Shown here: piece after piece, positions 18,020-26,863 of the stretch | How positions within the stretch are numbered: position 1 is the stretch's first letter | How the letters are laid out: each line of letters starts with the position of its first letter | Assembly: GCF_900167455.1 (NCBI RefSeq) | Contig: NZ_FUWJ01000002.1 | Span: 372,305-436,304, forward strand | Direction: 5' to 3' | DNA: 64,000 bases | Origin: Enhydrobacter aerosaccus | GTDB lineage: Bacteria > Pseudomonadota > Alphaproteobacteria > Reyranellales > Reyranellaceae | The notes under the pieces: generated by a model | What the model was told of the DNA's origin: nothing | Seen by the model: only the letters and a program-made list of their open reading frames with translations | The model's database searches: none | Position numbers and translations under genes: made by a program

Positions 18020-18325
18020 ATGGCGGCCTATTTCATTTCCGACGTGTCGCCGAAGGACTCCGACGCCTTCGACACCTATCGCAATCGAGCGGCGGCCTCG
18101 ATTGCGCGGTATGGCGGTCACTACCTGGTGCGAGCGGGTGCCATCGAACCTATAGAAGGCGACTGGAAGCCGCGCGCGATCGTGATCGTCGCCTTTCCAA
18201 GCCTGGAGCAGGCGCGCGCGTGGTACCGGTCGCCCGAATACGCGCAGGCGCTCGAGGTGCGTGACCGTGCGCTCAGCCGCAAGCTGATCCTGGTCGAAGG
18301 CGTGGCCGAGCCCGAAGGCGCTTAG
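18020..18325 (+). CDS. DUF1330 domain protein
   Basis: This 101-residue protein is a ferredoxin-like alpha+beta barrel of the DUF1330 family, whose function is unknown. Family text is visible: [20 protein letters not shown] at the start, then [21 protein letters not shown] and [28 protein letters not shown] ribosome site precedes the ATG. It follows the 2-hydroxyacid dehydrogenase closely. Its TAG stop overlaps the TAA of the convergent atzH gene within five bases (CTTAG). Confidence 0.88.
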   Translation: MAAYFISDVSPKDSDAFDTYRNRAAASIARYGGHYLVRAGAIEPIEGDWKPRAIVIVAFPSLEQARAWYRSPEYAQALEVRDRALSRKLILVEGVAEPEGA

Positions 18326-18723
18326 GCCGTCTTCATGGCCGTCGGCTCGCCCAGCAGCGAGACATGGGCGGCAACGATGCGCCAGCCTTCGGGCGTGCGC
18401 ATCCAAGTGTGACTCTGGCGGCCGATGCGGGTTTGCCCATGGCGACGGAATTCGCAGTTGGCGGTGCCGAAGTCGTGGCCGTAGGTGACGATCCACAGCT
18501 TCAGGAGATCGCGGCCGACCACGAACGTCGGATCGCGCCCCGAGCGGAAGGCGGCGATCTGATCGTAACCGTAGAGCTGCTCGCCCACGCCATAGCGCAG
18601 CGTATGCGGACTGTTCCAGAACAGCTCGTCGAGCATGGCCACGTCGTTGGTATTGAGCGCCGTCTCGTAACGGTGGAAGGCGGCCGTCACCTCAGCCACC
18701 ACCGACGGAATGTTGATCTCCAT
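18322..18723 (-). CDS. atzH: AtzH/HpxZ-like protein (DUF3225), dicarboxyurea amidohydrolase candidate
   Basis: This is a 133-residue SnoaL/NTF2-fold protein of the DUF3225 family. Family members are AtzH, which converts 1,3-dicarboxyurea to allophanate in cyanuric acid breakdown, and HpxZ of oxalurate catabolism. The text [20 protein letters not shown] and [22 protein letters not shown] is characteristic. Tyr19 and Arg43 occupy the positions I recall as the catalytic Tyr/Arg pair of AtzH (same 24-residue spacing). It follows atzE by 23 bases. Whether the true substrate is dicarboxyurea or a purine-derived ureide is open. Confidence 0.85.
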   Translation of the reverse strand: MEINIPSVVAEVTAAFHRYETALNTNDVAMLDELFWNSPHTLRYGVGEQLYGYDQIAAFRSGRDPTFVVGRDLLKLWIVTYGHDFGTANCEFRRHGQTRIGRQSHTWMRTPEGWRIVAAHVSLLGEPTAMKTA

Positions 18724-18746
18724 GTCTCCCCCTTACGCCCCTCTCC

Positions 18747-20129
18747 TCACGCTGGCGTCGACGCGCACACGCCCTGCTTTTCCAGATAGGCCGACACGCG
18801 CAGCGCGGCCTGTTCATTGTAAGGCTTGGCGATCACCTGGACACCGATCGGCATCCGACCTGGCGCGCGCGTGGGCACGGCGACGACAGGTAGCCCGATG
18901 AACGAGATCGGCTGGGTATAGAGGCCGAGATTGGCGCGCACCGGCAGGTCGACGCCGTCCAATGTCATCATCTTCTGGCCGATCTTGGGTGCCGAGCGCG
19001 GCGTCGCCGGCGCCAGGATGATGTCCACTTCCTCGAACAGCTTGAGCACGGCGGCACGATACTGGCGCCGGAAACGCTGCGCTTTGACATACCAGGCACC
19101 GGGCAGGAGGGCGCCGGCCATGAAGCGCTCACGTGTGTCAGGATCGAAATCCTGCGGTCGCGTCTTCAGTCGCGACAGGTGCAGTTGCGCCCCTTCGATC
19201 GCGGTGATGACATAGGCGGCCGCCCGCGCAGCGGCCGCCTGCGGCAGTACCACGCGTCGGGTTGCGTTCAGCGCCTTGGCCACCGTTTCCACCGCTTCGA
19301 AGGCCTCGGGCTCACCGCCGCGCGCGAAGTAATCGCCGGCAACCGCGATGCGCAGGCCGGCGATTCCCTCATCCAACCCGAGGACCGTGAGATCGGCCAG
19401 ACGATCCGTGCACACCGGGTCTTCCGGATCCCAGCCCTGCATGGCATCGAAGGCCAAGGCAAGATCCATCGTCGAGCGCGCGATCGGACCGAGATGGTCG
19501 AAGGCATCGACGAAGGGAAAGGATCCGGCGCGACTCAATCGGCCGTAGGTCGGCTTCAATCCGAACAGGCCGCAAAGCGAGGACGGCACGCGAATCGAGC
19601 CGTTGGTATCGGAGCCCAGGGACAGCGGCACTTCGCCTGAAGCGACGGCTGCCCCGGAACCGCCGGACGATCCGCCGGTCATGCAGGTGGGATCGTGCGG
19701 ATTGCGCGACGGGCCGTAATGCGCATTCTCGCCGGTGAAGTCATAGGCGTATTCGCCCATGTTGAGGCCGCCGACGAGGATCGCCCCCGCCACTTCCAAT
19801 TTGCGGACCAACGCGCCATCGCGCCGCGCCTTCGGCCCATCGACGTTGATCTTGGATCCGGCCCGCGTCGGCAGGCCTTCGATATCGAACAGATTCTTGA
19901 CCGCGAACGGCACGCCGGCGAGCGGACCGAGATGACGACCGGCATCGAGCTCGCCCGCGCGCTTGCGTGCCCGCTCGGCGACGATATCCGTGAAGGCGTT
20001 CACGGTCGGCTCGGTCGCGGCGATGCGCTGCAAGGCCGCTTCGACCACGGCGCTCGCCTTGACCTTGCCGCTGGCGACCGCCCGGGCGATGTCGGCTGCC
20101 GTTGCGGCCTTCGACAGGGGATCGATCAT
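18747..20129 (-). CDS. atzE: AtzE-family amidase (1-carboxybiuret hydrolase candidate, GatA-like)
   Basis: This is the catalytic amidase-signature subunit that pairs with the small GatC-like AtzG and deaminates 1-carboxybiuret. The product is 460 residues. The Ser-cisSer-Lys triad is visible as Lys78 (FAVKNLFDIEG), the GGSSGGSG serines at about 154-155, and Ser178 (GSDTNGSIRVP). Its ATG overlaps the atzG stop (ATGA), which fits a 1:1 complex. The homologous HpxY acts in oxalurate catabolism, so the physiological substrate is not fixed by sequence. Confidence 0.88.
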   Translation of the reverse strand: MIDPLSKAATAADIARAVASGKVKASAVVEAALQRIAATEPTVNAFTDIVAERARKRAGELDAGRHLGPLAGVPFAVKNLFDIEGLPTRAGSKINVDGPKARRDGALVRKLEVAGAILVGGLNMGEYAYDFTGENAHYGPSRNPHDPTCMTGGSSGGSGAAVASGEVPLSLGSDTNGSIRVPSSLCGLFGLKPTYGRLSRAGSFPFVDAFDHLGPIARSTMDLALAFDAMQGWDPEDPVCTDRLADLTVLGLDEGIAGLRIAVAGDYFARGGEPEAFEAVETVAKALNATRRVVLPQAAAARAAAYVITAIEGAQLHLSRLKTRPQDFDPDTRERFMAGALLPGAWYVKAQRFRRQYRAAVLKLFEEVDIILAPATPRSAPKIGQKMMTLDGVDLPVRANLGLYTQPISFIGLPVVAVPTRAPGRMPIGVQVIAKPYNEQAALRVSAYLEKQGVCASTPA

Positions 20130-20311
20130 GGCCGGTACACCGGCAGCGGAGTGAGTTCGTCTTCGAGCTCGACGGCCAGCAACGGCGCCGCGATCGCAAG
20201 AGCGCGTTCGAGATTGAGGATCACGTTGGCCCGATATTCGGGCGCTATGGGGAGGCCGATGGCCTTGGCCTCCTCGTCGACCCAGCGCGCCACGTCAGGC
20301 TTCTGATCCAT
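20126..20311 (-). CDS. atzG: AtzG-like small subunit (DUF4089, GatC-like)
   Basis: This 61-residue protein lies directly before, and overlapping, the amidase gene. AtzG/HpxX proteins wrap around the amidase like GatC around GatA and are needed for a stable complex. The pattern fits the family: an N-terminal helix (VARWVDEEAKAIGLPI), then YRANVILNLERALAIAAPLLA, and a C-terminal LPLPVYRP-like end (PLPVYRP). A strong GGGGGAG ribosome site precedes the ATG. It opens the atzGEH transcript and is divergent from atzF. Confidence 0.87.
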   Translation of the reverse strand: MDQKPDVARWVDEEAKAIGLPIAPEYRANVILNLERALAIAAPLLAVELEDELTPLPVYRP

Positions 20312-20437
20312 CGCATTCTCCCCCTTGGCAAAGCCATCCAGCTTGGCGCCCCGAACCGCGCGAAGGCAAGGACCATGCCAACGGACGCCGCAGATGCCGG
20401 CTGCAATCGCGCCGGCTCTTGTCTAGAACAGACGCCA
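20312..20437. promoter_or_regulatory. Divergent control region atzG / atzF
   Basis: These 126 bases separate the two divergent starts and must hold both promoters unless atzF starts earlier, at the ATG 20375. I see a good ribosome site for atzG but no clear sigma-70 or sigma-54 boxes for either side. Confidence 0.4.
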
Positions 20438-22207
20438 ATGAATCCTGCTCTCGATCTCGGTCTTCACGCCCTGCGCAGCGCCTATCGGGCACGCACCCTC
20501 ACCGTTCGACAGGTCATCGAGGAGATCCTGTCCCGCATCGCCGAGCGCGGCGACGACAAGGTGTGGATCTCGCGGCCGGCCGACGCCGCCTTGCGGGCGC
20601 AGGCGGAGGCGCTGGACGCGCGCCATGCCGACATGGAGACACTGCCCCTGTTCGGCATCCCGTTCGCGGTGAAGGACAATATCGACGTCGCTGGCGAACC
20701 CACGACGGCAGCATGTCCAGGCTTCTCCTATACGCCAAGCCGGTCGGCCGACGTCGTGCAGCGCCTCGTCGAGGCCGGCGCCATCGCGATCGGCAAGACC
20801 AACCTCGACCAGTTCGCGACCGGCCTGGTGGGCGTCCGTTCCCCCTACGGCACGCCCCGCAACCCCTTCAACGCCGACTACGTGCCGGGCGGCTCGAGTT
20901 CCGGGTCGGCCGTTGCGGTCGCGGCCGGACTCGCCACCTTCGCACTGGGCACCGACACCGCGGGCTCGGGCCGCGTGCCGGCGGGGTTCAACAACATTGT
21001 CGGCCTCAAGCCCACGCCGGGGCTCCTCAGCACCAAAGGCGTGGTGCCGGCCTGCGCCTCGCTGGATTGCGTCTCCGTATTCGCCCTGAGCTGTGCCGAC
21101 GCAGCGGCCGTCCTCGATATCGCCCAGGGCAACGTGCTCGGCTGCGCACCGATCGCCAACTTTCGCTTCGGCGTCCCGAAGCCTCTCGAATTCTTCGGCG
21201 ATAAAGCCTATGCGGCGCTCTACGCCGAGGCCGTCAAGAAACTCGAGGCGATGGGCGGCACCGCCGTCGAATTCGATTACACGCCGTTCCGCGATGCCGC
21301 CCAGCTTCTCTACAGCGGTCCATGGGTTGCCGAGCGCACGGCGGCCGTGGGCGACTTCATCGAGAAGGCCGACGACAGGGCTGGCATCTGGCCGGTGACC
21401 CGCGACATCGTCCTGGGTGGACGCAAGTACAGCGCCGTCGATGCTTTTCGCGGTCAATACCGGCTCAAGGAACTTCAGGAGCGGGCATTGGGGGCAATGG
21501 AGGGACTGCAGTTCCTCGTGCTGCCGACCGCAGGCACCATCTACACCAAGGCCGATCTCGACCGAGAGCCCGTGCTCTACAATTCGAATCTCGGCCACTA
21601 CACCAACTTCGTGAATTTCTTCCGGCTTTCGGCTCTTGCCCTTCCGGCCGGCTTCCGCGCCGACGGTCTGCCATTCGGCATCACGCTCGTCGGTCGTGCC
21701 GCTCATGACAGGACTCTGCTCGCCTTCGGAGCGCGCTGGCAGCGCGAACGCGCGCTGCCGCTCGGCAAGACCCAGAGCACCCTGCCGCCGCGCGAGGCCG
21801 ATCCGTTCCCGGACGAGGATCGCATCGCCCTTGCGGTCGTGGGCGCGCATATGAGCGGCCTGCCGTTCAATAACCAGATCGTCGACCTCAAAGGCCGCCT
21901 GGAAGCGGTCGCGAAGACCGCACCTCTATACAAGCTTTATGCGTTGCCTGGCGATCCGCCGCTGCGGCCCGGCATGGTCCGCGTCTCCGACGGCGGTGCG
22001 GAGATCGAGTTGGAAATATGGAGCCTGCCGGCCGCGAACTTCGGCGCCTTCGCACGGACCATCAGTGCACCGCTGGGTATCGGCAGCATCACCCTGGCCG
22101 ACGGCAGGACAGTGCAAGGCTTCCTCTGCGAGGCCTATGCCGCGGCCCAGGCGCGCGACATCACCTCGTTCGGTGGCTGGCGCGCTTATCTCAAGACGCT
22201 GGGCTAG
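20438..22207 (+). CDS. atzF: Allophanate hydrolase
   Basis: The enzyme hydrolyses allophanate to two ammonia and CO2, the last step of cyanuric acid/biuret or urea-carboxylase routes. The product is 589 residues, close to AtzF (about 605). The amidase domain carries Lys79 (FAVKDNIDVAG), GGSSSGS (151-157) and Ser177 (GTDTAGSGRVPA). The C-terminal domain (from about 465) begins near AVVGAHMSGLPFNNQ and ends FGGWRAYLK, as in AtzF/DUR1,2. The chosen start is the ATG nearest the conserved region. It has a poor ribosome site, and an in-frame ATG at 20375 has a better one (AAGGCAAGGA). It is divergent from atzGEH. Confidence 0.93.
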   Translation: MNPALDLGLHALRSAYRARTLTVRQVIEEILSRIAERGDDKVWISRPADAALRAQAEALDARHADMETLPLFGIPFAVKDNIDVAGEPTTAACPGFSYTPSRSADVVQRLVEAGAIAIGKTNLDQFATGLVGVRSPYGTPRNPFNADYVPGGSSSGSAVAVAAGLATFALGTDTAGSGRVPAGFNNIVGLKPTPGLLSTKGVVPACASLDCVSVFALSCADAAAVLDIAQGNVLGCAPIANFRFGVPKPLEFFGDKAYAALYAEAVKKLEAMGGTAVEFDYTPFRDAAQLLYSGPWVAERTAAVGDFIEKADDRAGIWPVTRDIVLGGRKYSAVDAFRGQYRLKELQERALGAMEGLQFLVLPTAGTIYTKADLDREPVLYNSNLGHYTNFVNFFRLSALALPAGFRADGLPFGITLVGRAAHDRTLLAFGARWQRERALPLGKTQSTLPPREADPFPDEDRIALAVVGAHMSGLPFNNQIVDLKGRLEAVAKTAPLYKLYALPGDPPLRPGMVRVSDGGAEIELEIWSLPAANFGAFARTISAPLGIGSITLADGRTVQGFLCEAYAAAQARDITSFGGWRAYLKTLG

Positions 22208-22231
22208 CCGCTTCTCCGGCCGAACCCCGCC

Positions 22232-23746
22232 CTAGAGTCGCTTTGCCCCCGGGTCGCCCGCTTCCACCACGAAGCGCGCCGGCGTCGAGATACCGGACTT
22301 GGGGTCGCGCACATTGTCGACCATGCGGAACGACACGGTCGCCCTCTTCGGCTCGACGGCGATGTGACCGTAACCATAGCTGCCGCCGTGGGCGTACCGG
22401 ATATACGGGTTCTCCTTCAGGGTCGGTTGCAACTGCTCGTCCGTGAAGCCCTGCGACGTTATCGAACCGCCGACGAATTCCGTCGCGACCGTGCGCGACG
22501 ACGGCGAGGCGAAATCCTGCTTGAGGTCAGTGGCCCAGAAGGAATGGACGTCGCCGCCCATCACCACCGTATCCTTGACACGCGACGCCGCCACCGCATC
22601 GAGCAGCTTCTGTCGTGCCGCCGGATAGCCGTCCCAGCCGTCGGCCCAGAAGCTGCGCTTGCCATCCTTGGTCCGGCCCGTCTCCGCCATCAGCGTCTGC
22701 TGGGCAATCAGGTTCCAGCGCCCGGAGGCGGTCTTCATCCCATCCGCGAACCAGGCCTCCTGCTCTGCACCGAGCATCGTGCGCGACGGATCCAGTCTTT
22801 CGGCACAGTCGGTCAGCATGCGGCTGCGGATCAGCTCGGCATGGCAGGCATTGTGGGCGCGATACTGGCGATCGTCGAGAACGAAGAGCTCGGCCAGATC
22901 GCCGAAACGATAGCGATCGTAGATCCTGAGTGCCGATCCCTGCGGCTGCATCGCATTGGGCAACGGCATGTGCTCCCAATAGGCCTGGTAGGCGGCGGCG
23001 CGAAGCAGGAGGAACTGCTGCGGGTCGAGATCGGTGGGCGAGATGTCGTTGGCATAGTCGTTGGCGACCTCGTGGTCGTCCCAGGTCACGATCCACGGAT
23101 GTGCCGCGTGCGCGGCCCGCAAGTCGGGATCCGACTTGTAGAGCGCATAACGGTTGCGGAATTCGGACAGGGTGGTCGGCCGACCGCTGCCGTGGTGGCG
23201 GACCAAGTCGCGTCCCCAGGAGACCTCGTAGATGTAATCGCCCACGAACAGGACCGCGTTCAGCTCTTCGGCTGCCATATGCCGATGAGCTGAATAGTAT
23301 CCCTGCTCGTATTGCTGGCACGACGCGAAGGCAAATCGCAGCATCGGCACCGCGGCATTCGCTGCCGGCGCCGTCAGCGTCCGGCCAATCGGGCTCGCCT
23401 TGCCGTTGACCGTGAAGCGATACCAGTAGGGCCTGCCCGACTCGAGACCGTCGACATCGACATGGACCGAATGAGCCCACCTCGGCTCCGCTATCGCCTG
23501 GCCCGAGCGCACGACACGCTGCAGACGCTCGTCCTCGGCGACCGACCAGTCAACGGTAACCGGTCCGCTCAACGGCTCGGTCGGATCGGCCGCCAGGAGG
23601 CGGGTCCAGAGCACGACCGATTGCGGAGTCGGATGGCCCGAAGCGACCCCAAGGCCGAAGGGGTTATCCGCGAGGGGCGTCTGAGCCCGGGCCAGCGACG
23701 GCAGCCAGAGAGTGCCCAGCGCGCCAATGAACGAACGGCGATACAT
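22232..23746 (-). CDS. phoD: PhoD-family alkaline phosphatase/phosphodiesterase
   Basis: This exported phosphatase takes phosphate from monoesters or diesters. The product is 504 residues from [11 protein letters not shown], where RRSFIG plus a hydrophobic run ending ARAQ is a Tat signal, as expected for PhoD. An N-terminal beta domain ([21 protein letters not shown]) is followed by the metallophosphatase core. Metal-binding motifs are [32 protein letters not shown] and [11 protein letters not shown]. It converges on atzF with 24 bases between stops. No PHO box was recognised upstream. Confidence 0.9.
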   Translation of the reverse strand: MYRRSFIGALGTLWLPSLARAQTPLADNPFGLGVASGHPTPQSVVLWTRLLAADPTEPLSGPVTVDWSVAEDERLQRVVRSGQAIAEPRWAHSVHVDVDGLESGRPYWYRFTVNGKASPIGRTLTAPAANAAVPMLRFAFASCQQYEQGYYSAHRHMAAEELNAVLFVGDYIYEVSWGRDLVRHHGSGRPTTLSEFRNRYALYKSDPDLRAAHAAHPWIVTWDDHEVANDYANDISPTDLDPQQFLLLRAAAYQAYWEHMPLPNAMQPQGSALRIYDRYRFGDLAELFVLDDRQYRAHNACHAELIRSRMLTDCAERLDPSRTMLGAEQEAWFADGMKTASGRWNLIAQQTLMAETGRTKDGKRSFWADGWDGYPAARQKLLDAVAASRVKDTVVMGGDVHSFWATDLKQDFASPSSRTVATEFVGGSITSQGFTDEQLQPTLKENPYIRYAHGGSYGYGHIAVEPKRATVSFRMVDNVRDPKSGISTPARFVVEAGDPGAKRL

Positions 23747-23832
23747 GTCGCCAGTGTTACGCGGGCAACGCGACACTTCAATGTCAGCAACCGCCTCTGC
23801 TAGGGTCCAGTCCCCAAGGAGGAACGAATCCC

Positions 23833-24585
23833 ATGAGCGGAAAGATCGCAGTCGTCACCGGCGCAGGCAGCGGCATCGGCCGCGCGTCGGCACTCGCGTT
23901 GTTGAAGGTCGGCTACAAGGTGGCGCTCGCGGGTCGGCGCAAGGAGGCGCTGGACGAGACGGCGAAGATGGCCGGCAGCAACGCTGGCAATGCGATGGCC
24001 GTGCCGACCGACGTGAGCAAGCGCGACGACATCCTTGCCTTGTTCGCCAAGGTCAAGGCTACGTGGGGTCGTCTCGATCTGCTGTTCAACAACGCCGGCG
24101 GCGGCGCTCCGCCGGTGCCGCTGGAGGAGCTGCCCTACGAGACATGGCTGAGCGTCGTCGCCGCCAATCTGACGGGCCCCTTCCTGTGCACCCAGGAAGC
24201 CATGAAGATCATGAAGGACCAGACGCCGCGGGGTGGCCGCATCATCAACAACGGCTCGATCTCGGCGCACGCGCCCCGGCCCTTCTCGGTCGCCTATACC
24301 TCGACCAAGCACGCCATCACCGGCCTCACCAAGTCGACCTCGCTCGACGGCCGTGCCTACGATATCGCCTGCGGCCAGATCGACATCGGCAATGCCGCAA
24401 CACCCATGACCGACCGCATGACCAAGGGCGTGCTGCAGCCGGATGGCTCGACCCGCGTCGAGCCGCGCATGGATGTCGAGGCCGTGGCCCAGGCCATCGT
24501 CTACATGGACAGCCTGCCGCTCGATGCCAATGTCCAGTTCATGACGGTGATGGCCACCAAGATGCCGTTCGTCGGACGGGGCTGA
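23833..24585 (+). CDS. Short-chain dehydrogenase/reductase
   Basis: This is an NAD(P)-dependent classical SDR of 250 residues. The cofactor loop is [11 protein letters not shown] (residues 8-18), the NNAG motif is FNNAGGGA, the catalytic Ser is in [10 protein letters not shown] and the YxxxK pair is YTSTK. A strong AAGGAGGA ribosome site precedes the ATG. Substrate is not predictable. It stands alone: divergent from phoD and convergent with the following gene. Confidence 0.88.
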   Translation: MSGKIAVVTGAGSGIGRASALALLKVGYKVALAGRRKEALDETAKMAGSNAGNAMAVPTDVSKRDDILALFAKVKATWGRLDLLFNNAGGGAPPVPLEELPYETWLSVVAANLTGPFLCTQEAMKIMKDQTPRGGRIINNGSISAHAPRPFSVAYTSTKHAITGLTKSTSLDGRAYDIACGQIDIGNAATPMTDRMTKGVLQPDGSTRVEPRMDVEAVAQAIVYMDSLPLDANVQFMTVMATKMPFVGRG

Positions 24586-24602
24586 CGAGCTGGCGGCCCG
24601 GT

Positions 24603-25487
24603 CTAGACCTTGATGCCGGCGCGGCGAAGCTCGGTGAGAAACTCAAGGACGATACCGTGGGATCTGACGGCAAGATCGACCCGTGTCTGATGAAACGCCG
24701 CCGGAACCAGGATACCTCGGCCGCCGACGCGCACACAGATCCCTTGATCGACAAGCGCGGCGGCGTGGCGGCGCGTCGTTTCGTAGGGCAGACGCAGTGA
24801 GTTCGCGACGGCCATCACACTGACGGGCCGCCGCAGATGATCTGGCAGGACTGTGCGGAACGCCGTGGGGGTGACGGAGGTGATGTGCTTGACGTTTGCG
24901 GTCCAGATCGCGCTGTAGACCAACGCCTTCAAGAGGTCGCCGTCAGCGAAGTCCATCGCTATCCGCACGCCCGCAAGCAGGCTTCGCATTCCCGCATGGG
25001 CAATGTCGGTCTGCTCCTTTGACAACTGGCCGACGATCCTGAGCTTGCGCGGACCACTGATGATTCTGGCGATGCCGATGCGGCCGAGATCGCCCAGCAT
25101 ACGGGTCGCTTCCAGATAGAGCTTGCGCAGAAGGGCAACATTGCGTGCCCGGCTCAGGACGTGAGGGGGTACCATCAGGCCATTCTTGAACTTCACGCAC
25201 TGGCCGCGCCGCATCAGGTCCAGCGTATGGCGCCGGACCGTTTCGTAAGGCAGGCCAATCGTGCGGGCCAGCGCGCGAACACCCATTGTCTTGCCTTGGC
25301 TCTCCCCAAGCTGGGCATGCCAGAGCGTCATGAAGATCAAACCGTGGATGTGACTGCCGCTCTGCGCCTGCGCCAGCAAATCTACGCCCCGCATGAAGAA
25401 TTCCGCGCCCACGCGGAGGGCAGGATAGGCGTCCGGGAGTGGTGGACCCGGATCGATCTGGGGTGGCAATCGCCTCGGCTGGGGCAT
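24603..25487 (-). CDS. Unknown protein with duplicated winged-helix-like unit
   Basis: I do not recognise the family. The 294-residue product contains two copies of a roughly 70-residue unit about 154 residues apart. The clearest block is LPYETVRRH (about 79-87) and LPYETTRRH (about 233-241). Each is followed by L-x3-G-x-CV and then G-x-x-VP, and preceded by a hydrophobic helix (HIHGLIFMTLWHA; LLKALVYSAIWTA). 'A-x-LPYET-x-RRH' reads as the recognition helix of a helix-turn-helix, with the following strands as a wing. It would be a transcription factor-like protein with a pseudo-dimeric DNA-binding fold. Start is uncertain: ATG at 25487 or GTG at 25505. Confidence 0.7.
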   Translation of the reverse strand: MPQPRRLPPQIDPGPPLPDAYPALRVGAEFFMRGVDLLAQAQSGSHIHGLIFMTLWHAQLGESQGKTMGVRALARTIGLPYETVRRHTLDLMRRGQCVKFKNGLMVPPHVLSRARNVALLRKLYLEATRMLGDLGRIGIARIISGPRKLRIVGQLSKEQTDIAHAGMRSLLAGVRIAMDFADGDLLKALVYSAIWTANVKHITSVTPTAFRTVLPDHLRRPVSVMAVANSLRLPYETTRRHAAALVDQGICVRVGGRGILVPAAFHQTRVDLAVRSHGIVLEFLTELRRAGIKV

Positions 25488-25596
25488 TCCACGCTGGCCT
25501 ACCACGGCTGGCCAGGGGCTAGAAATCGCACCGCTCGACTTGCCCGCCCGGTTCAGACCGAAATCACCAGGTCCCGGCGCGTCGTTCTCGGTCCAT

Positions 25597-26691
25597 TCAG
25601 TAGCCCTGATCCTCCAGATTCAGCAGGGGAAAGGCACTGTGCACGTGCGGCAGGTTGGTGGGCAGGCTGGGGCTGATATAGCTGCGGTCGAGCTGCTTCA
25701 GGGACGCCACCCCGAGGAGGCCCATCACCTCCTTCATCTCCTCTTCGAGCAGTTCGATGACGCGCTCGATGCCGGCAGCGCCAGCGGCGGCGAGGCCGTA
25801 GCAGTAAAGCCGGCCCAATCCGACCCAATCCGCGCCCAGGCAGATGGCCTTCACGATGTCGCTGCCGCGGCTGAAGCTGCCGTCGACGATCACCTTAGCG
25901 CGGCCACGGACGGCCGCCACGATCTCGGGCAATACCTCGGCGGAGCCGCGGCCGTGGTCGAGCTGCCGGCCGCCGTGGTTGGAACAGTAAACACCCCAGA
26001 CGCCCTCACGCAGGGCGAGTTCGGCATCTTCCCCGGTCCCGATTCCCTTCAGGATGAACTTCACGTCGGGGAACTTGTCCTTCACGCGCTTGAAGTTGTC
26101 CCAGGCGAAGGCGGCCTGGAAGTCCTGGCCGGTCGCCGCGGTCCGCCACGACTTGACGAAGCGCTTGGCGATGTCGCGCTCGCGGCGGGAATAGACGTTG
26201 GTATCGACGGTGATGCAGAAGGCGTCATATCCGGCATCCATCGCCTGTTTGACCCGGTCGGCGACCCAGCTGTCGTCGCCCCGCACATAGAGCTGGTAGA
26301 TCTTGGGACCGGCGCCGCCCTTGACGATGTCCTCGAGCTTGAGCGTCGTCACCGAGCTGATCAGCATCCCGACGCCGCCCGCTCCTGCCCCCTGGGCAAC
26401 GGTGATGCCGCCGCCCGCCTCGAACGATTCGAGCGACCCGACTGGCGCCAGCAGCACGGGAATCCGCAGCTTTTTTCCGAAGATTTCCGAGGACGGGTCG
26501 ATCTGGGAGACGTCGCGCAGCACCCTCGGCTTGAAGGCGATGGAATCGAGCGCCATCCTGTTGCGGCGCAGCGTGGTTTCGGTCTCGGTTCCGCCGATCA
26601 GGTAGTCCCAGATGTTCGGATTGAGGCGGATCTTGGCCGATTTGACGATCTCATGCAGCGTCACGAACTCCGCGTCCAACCCGCTCGCCAT
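25597..26691 (-). CDS. FMN-dependent alpha-hydroxy-acid dehydrogenase
   Basis: This is a TIM-barrel flavoenzyme of the L-lactate dehydrogenase/glycolate oxidase/mandelate dehydrogenase family, 364 residues. Visible family sites are WDYLIGGTETETTLRRN (N-terminal FMN site), IPVLLAPVG, KIYQLYVRGD, the central FILKGIGTGEDA and the active-site His/Arg in SNHGGRQLDHG. The phosphate-binding turn VGLGRLYCYGLAAAG is also present. It oxidises a 2-hydroxy acid to a 2-oxo acid; which one is not evident. It has no membrane-anchor segment. Confidence 0.9.
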   Translation of the reverse strand: MASGLDAEFVTLHEIVKSAKIRLNPNIWDYLIGGTETETTLRRNRMALDSIAFKPRVLRDVSQIDPSSEIFGKKLRIPVLLAPVGSLESFEAGGGITVAQGAGAGGVGMLISSVTTLKLEDIVKGGAGPKIYQLYVRGDDSWVADRVKQAMDAGYDAFCITVDTNVYSRRERDIAKRFVKSWRTAATGQDFQAAFAWDNFKRVKDKFPDVKFILKGIGTGEDAELALREGVWGVYCSNHGGRQLDHGRGSAEVLPEIVAAVRGRAKVIVDGSFSRGSDIVKAICLGADWVGLGRLYCYGLAAAGAAGIERVIELLEEEMKEVMGLLGVASLKQLDRSYISPSLPTNLPHVHSAFPLLNLEDQGY

Positions 26692-26773
26692 GTTTCCCCC
26701 ATCGATCCTTAGGGGCTCTGTTCTCGCGCAGCCGACGGGCCCGCGTCAACGCGACCGCACCGTTCTGCGAAGC

Positions 26774-26789
26774 TGGCATTGACGGTGCA
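26774..26789 (+). promoter_or_regulatory. Possible sigma-54 type element upstream of binding-protein gene
   Basis: TGGCATTGACGGTGCA has the GG-N10-GC spacing, with matches TGGCA and TGCA at the two ends but three mismatches to consensus in between. It would start transcription near 26800, about 64 bases before the ATG. A 7-base inverted repeat (GCACCGT 26757-26763 / ACGGTGC 26782-26788) overlaps it. In GC-rich DNA this may be chance. Confidence 0.3.
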
Positions 26790-26863
26790 CGTTTTCAGCG
26801 ATTTCATCGACATTGAATAAAAGGGCGCAAAAAGAGGAACAGCGTCCATAACAGGCGAGGTCC

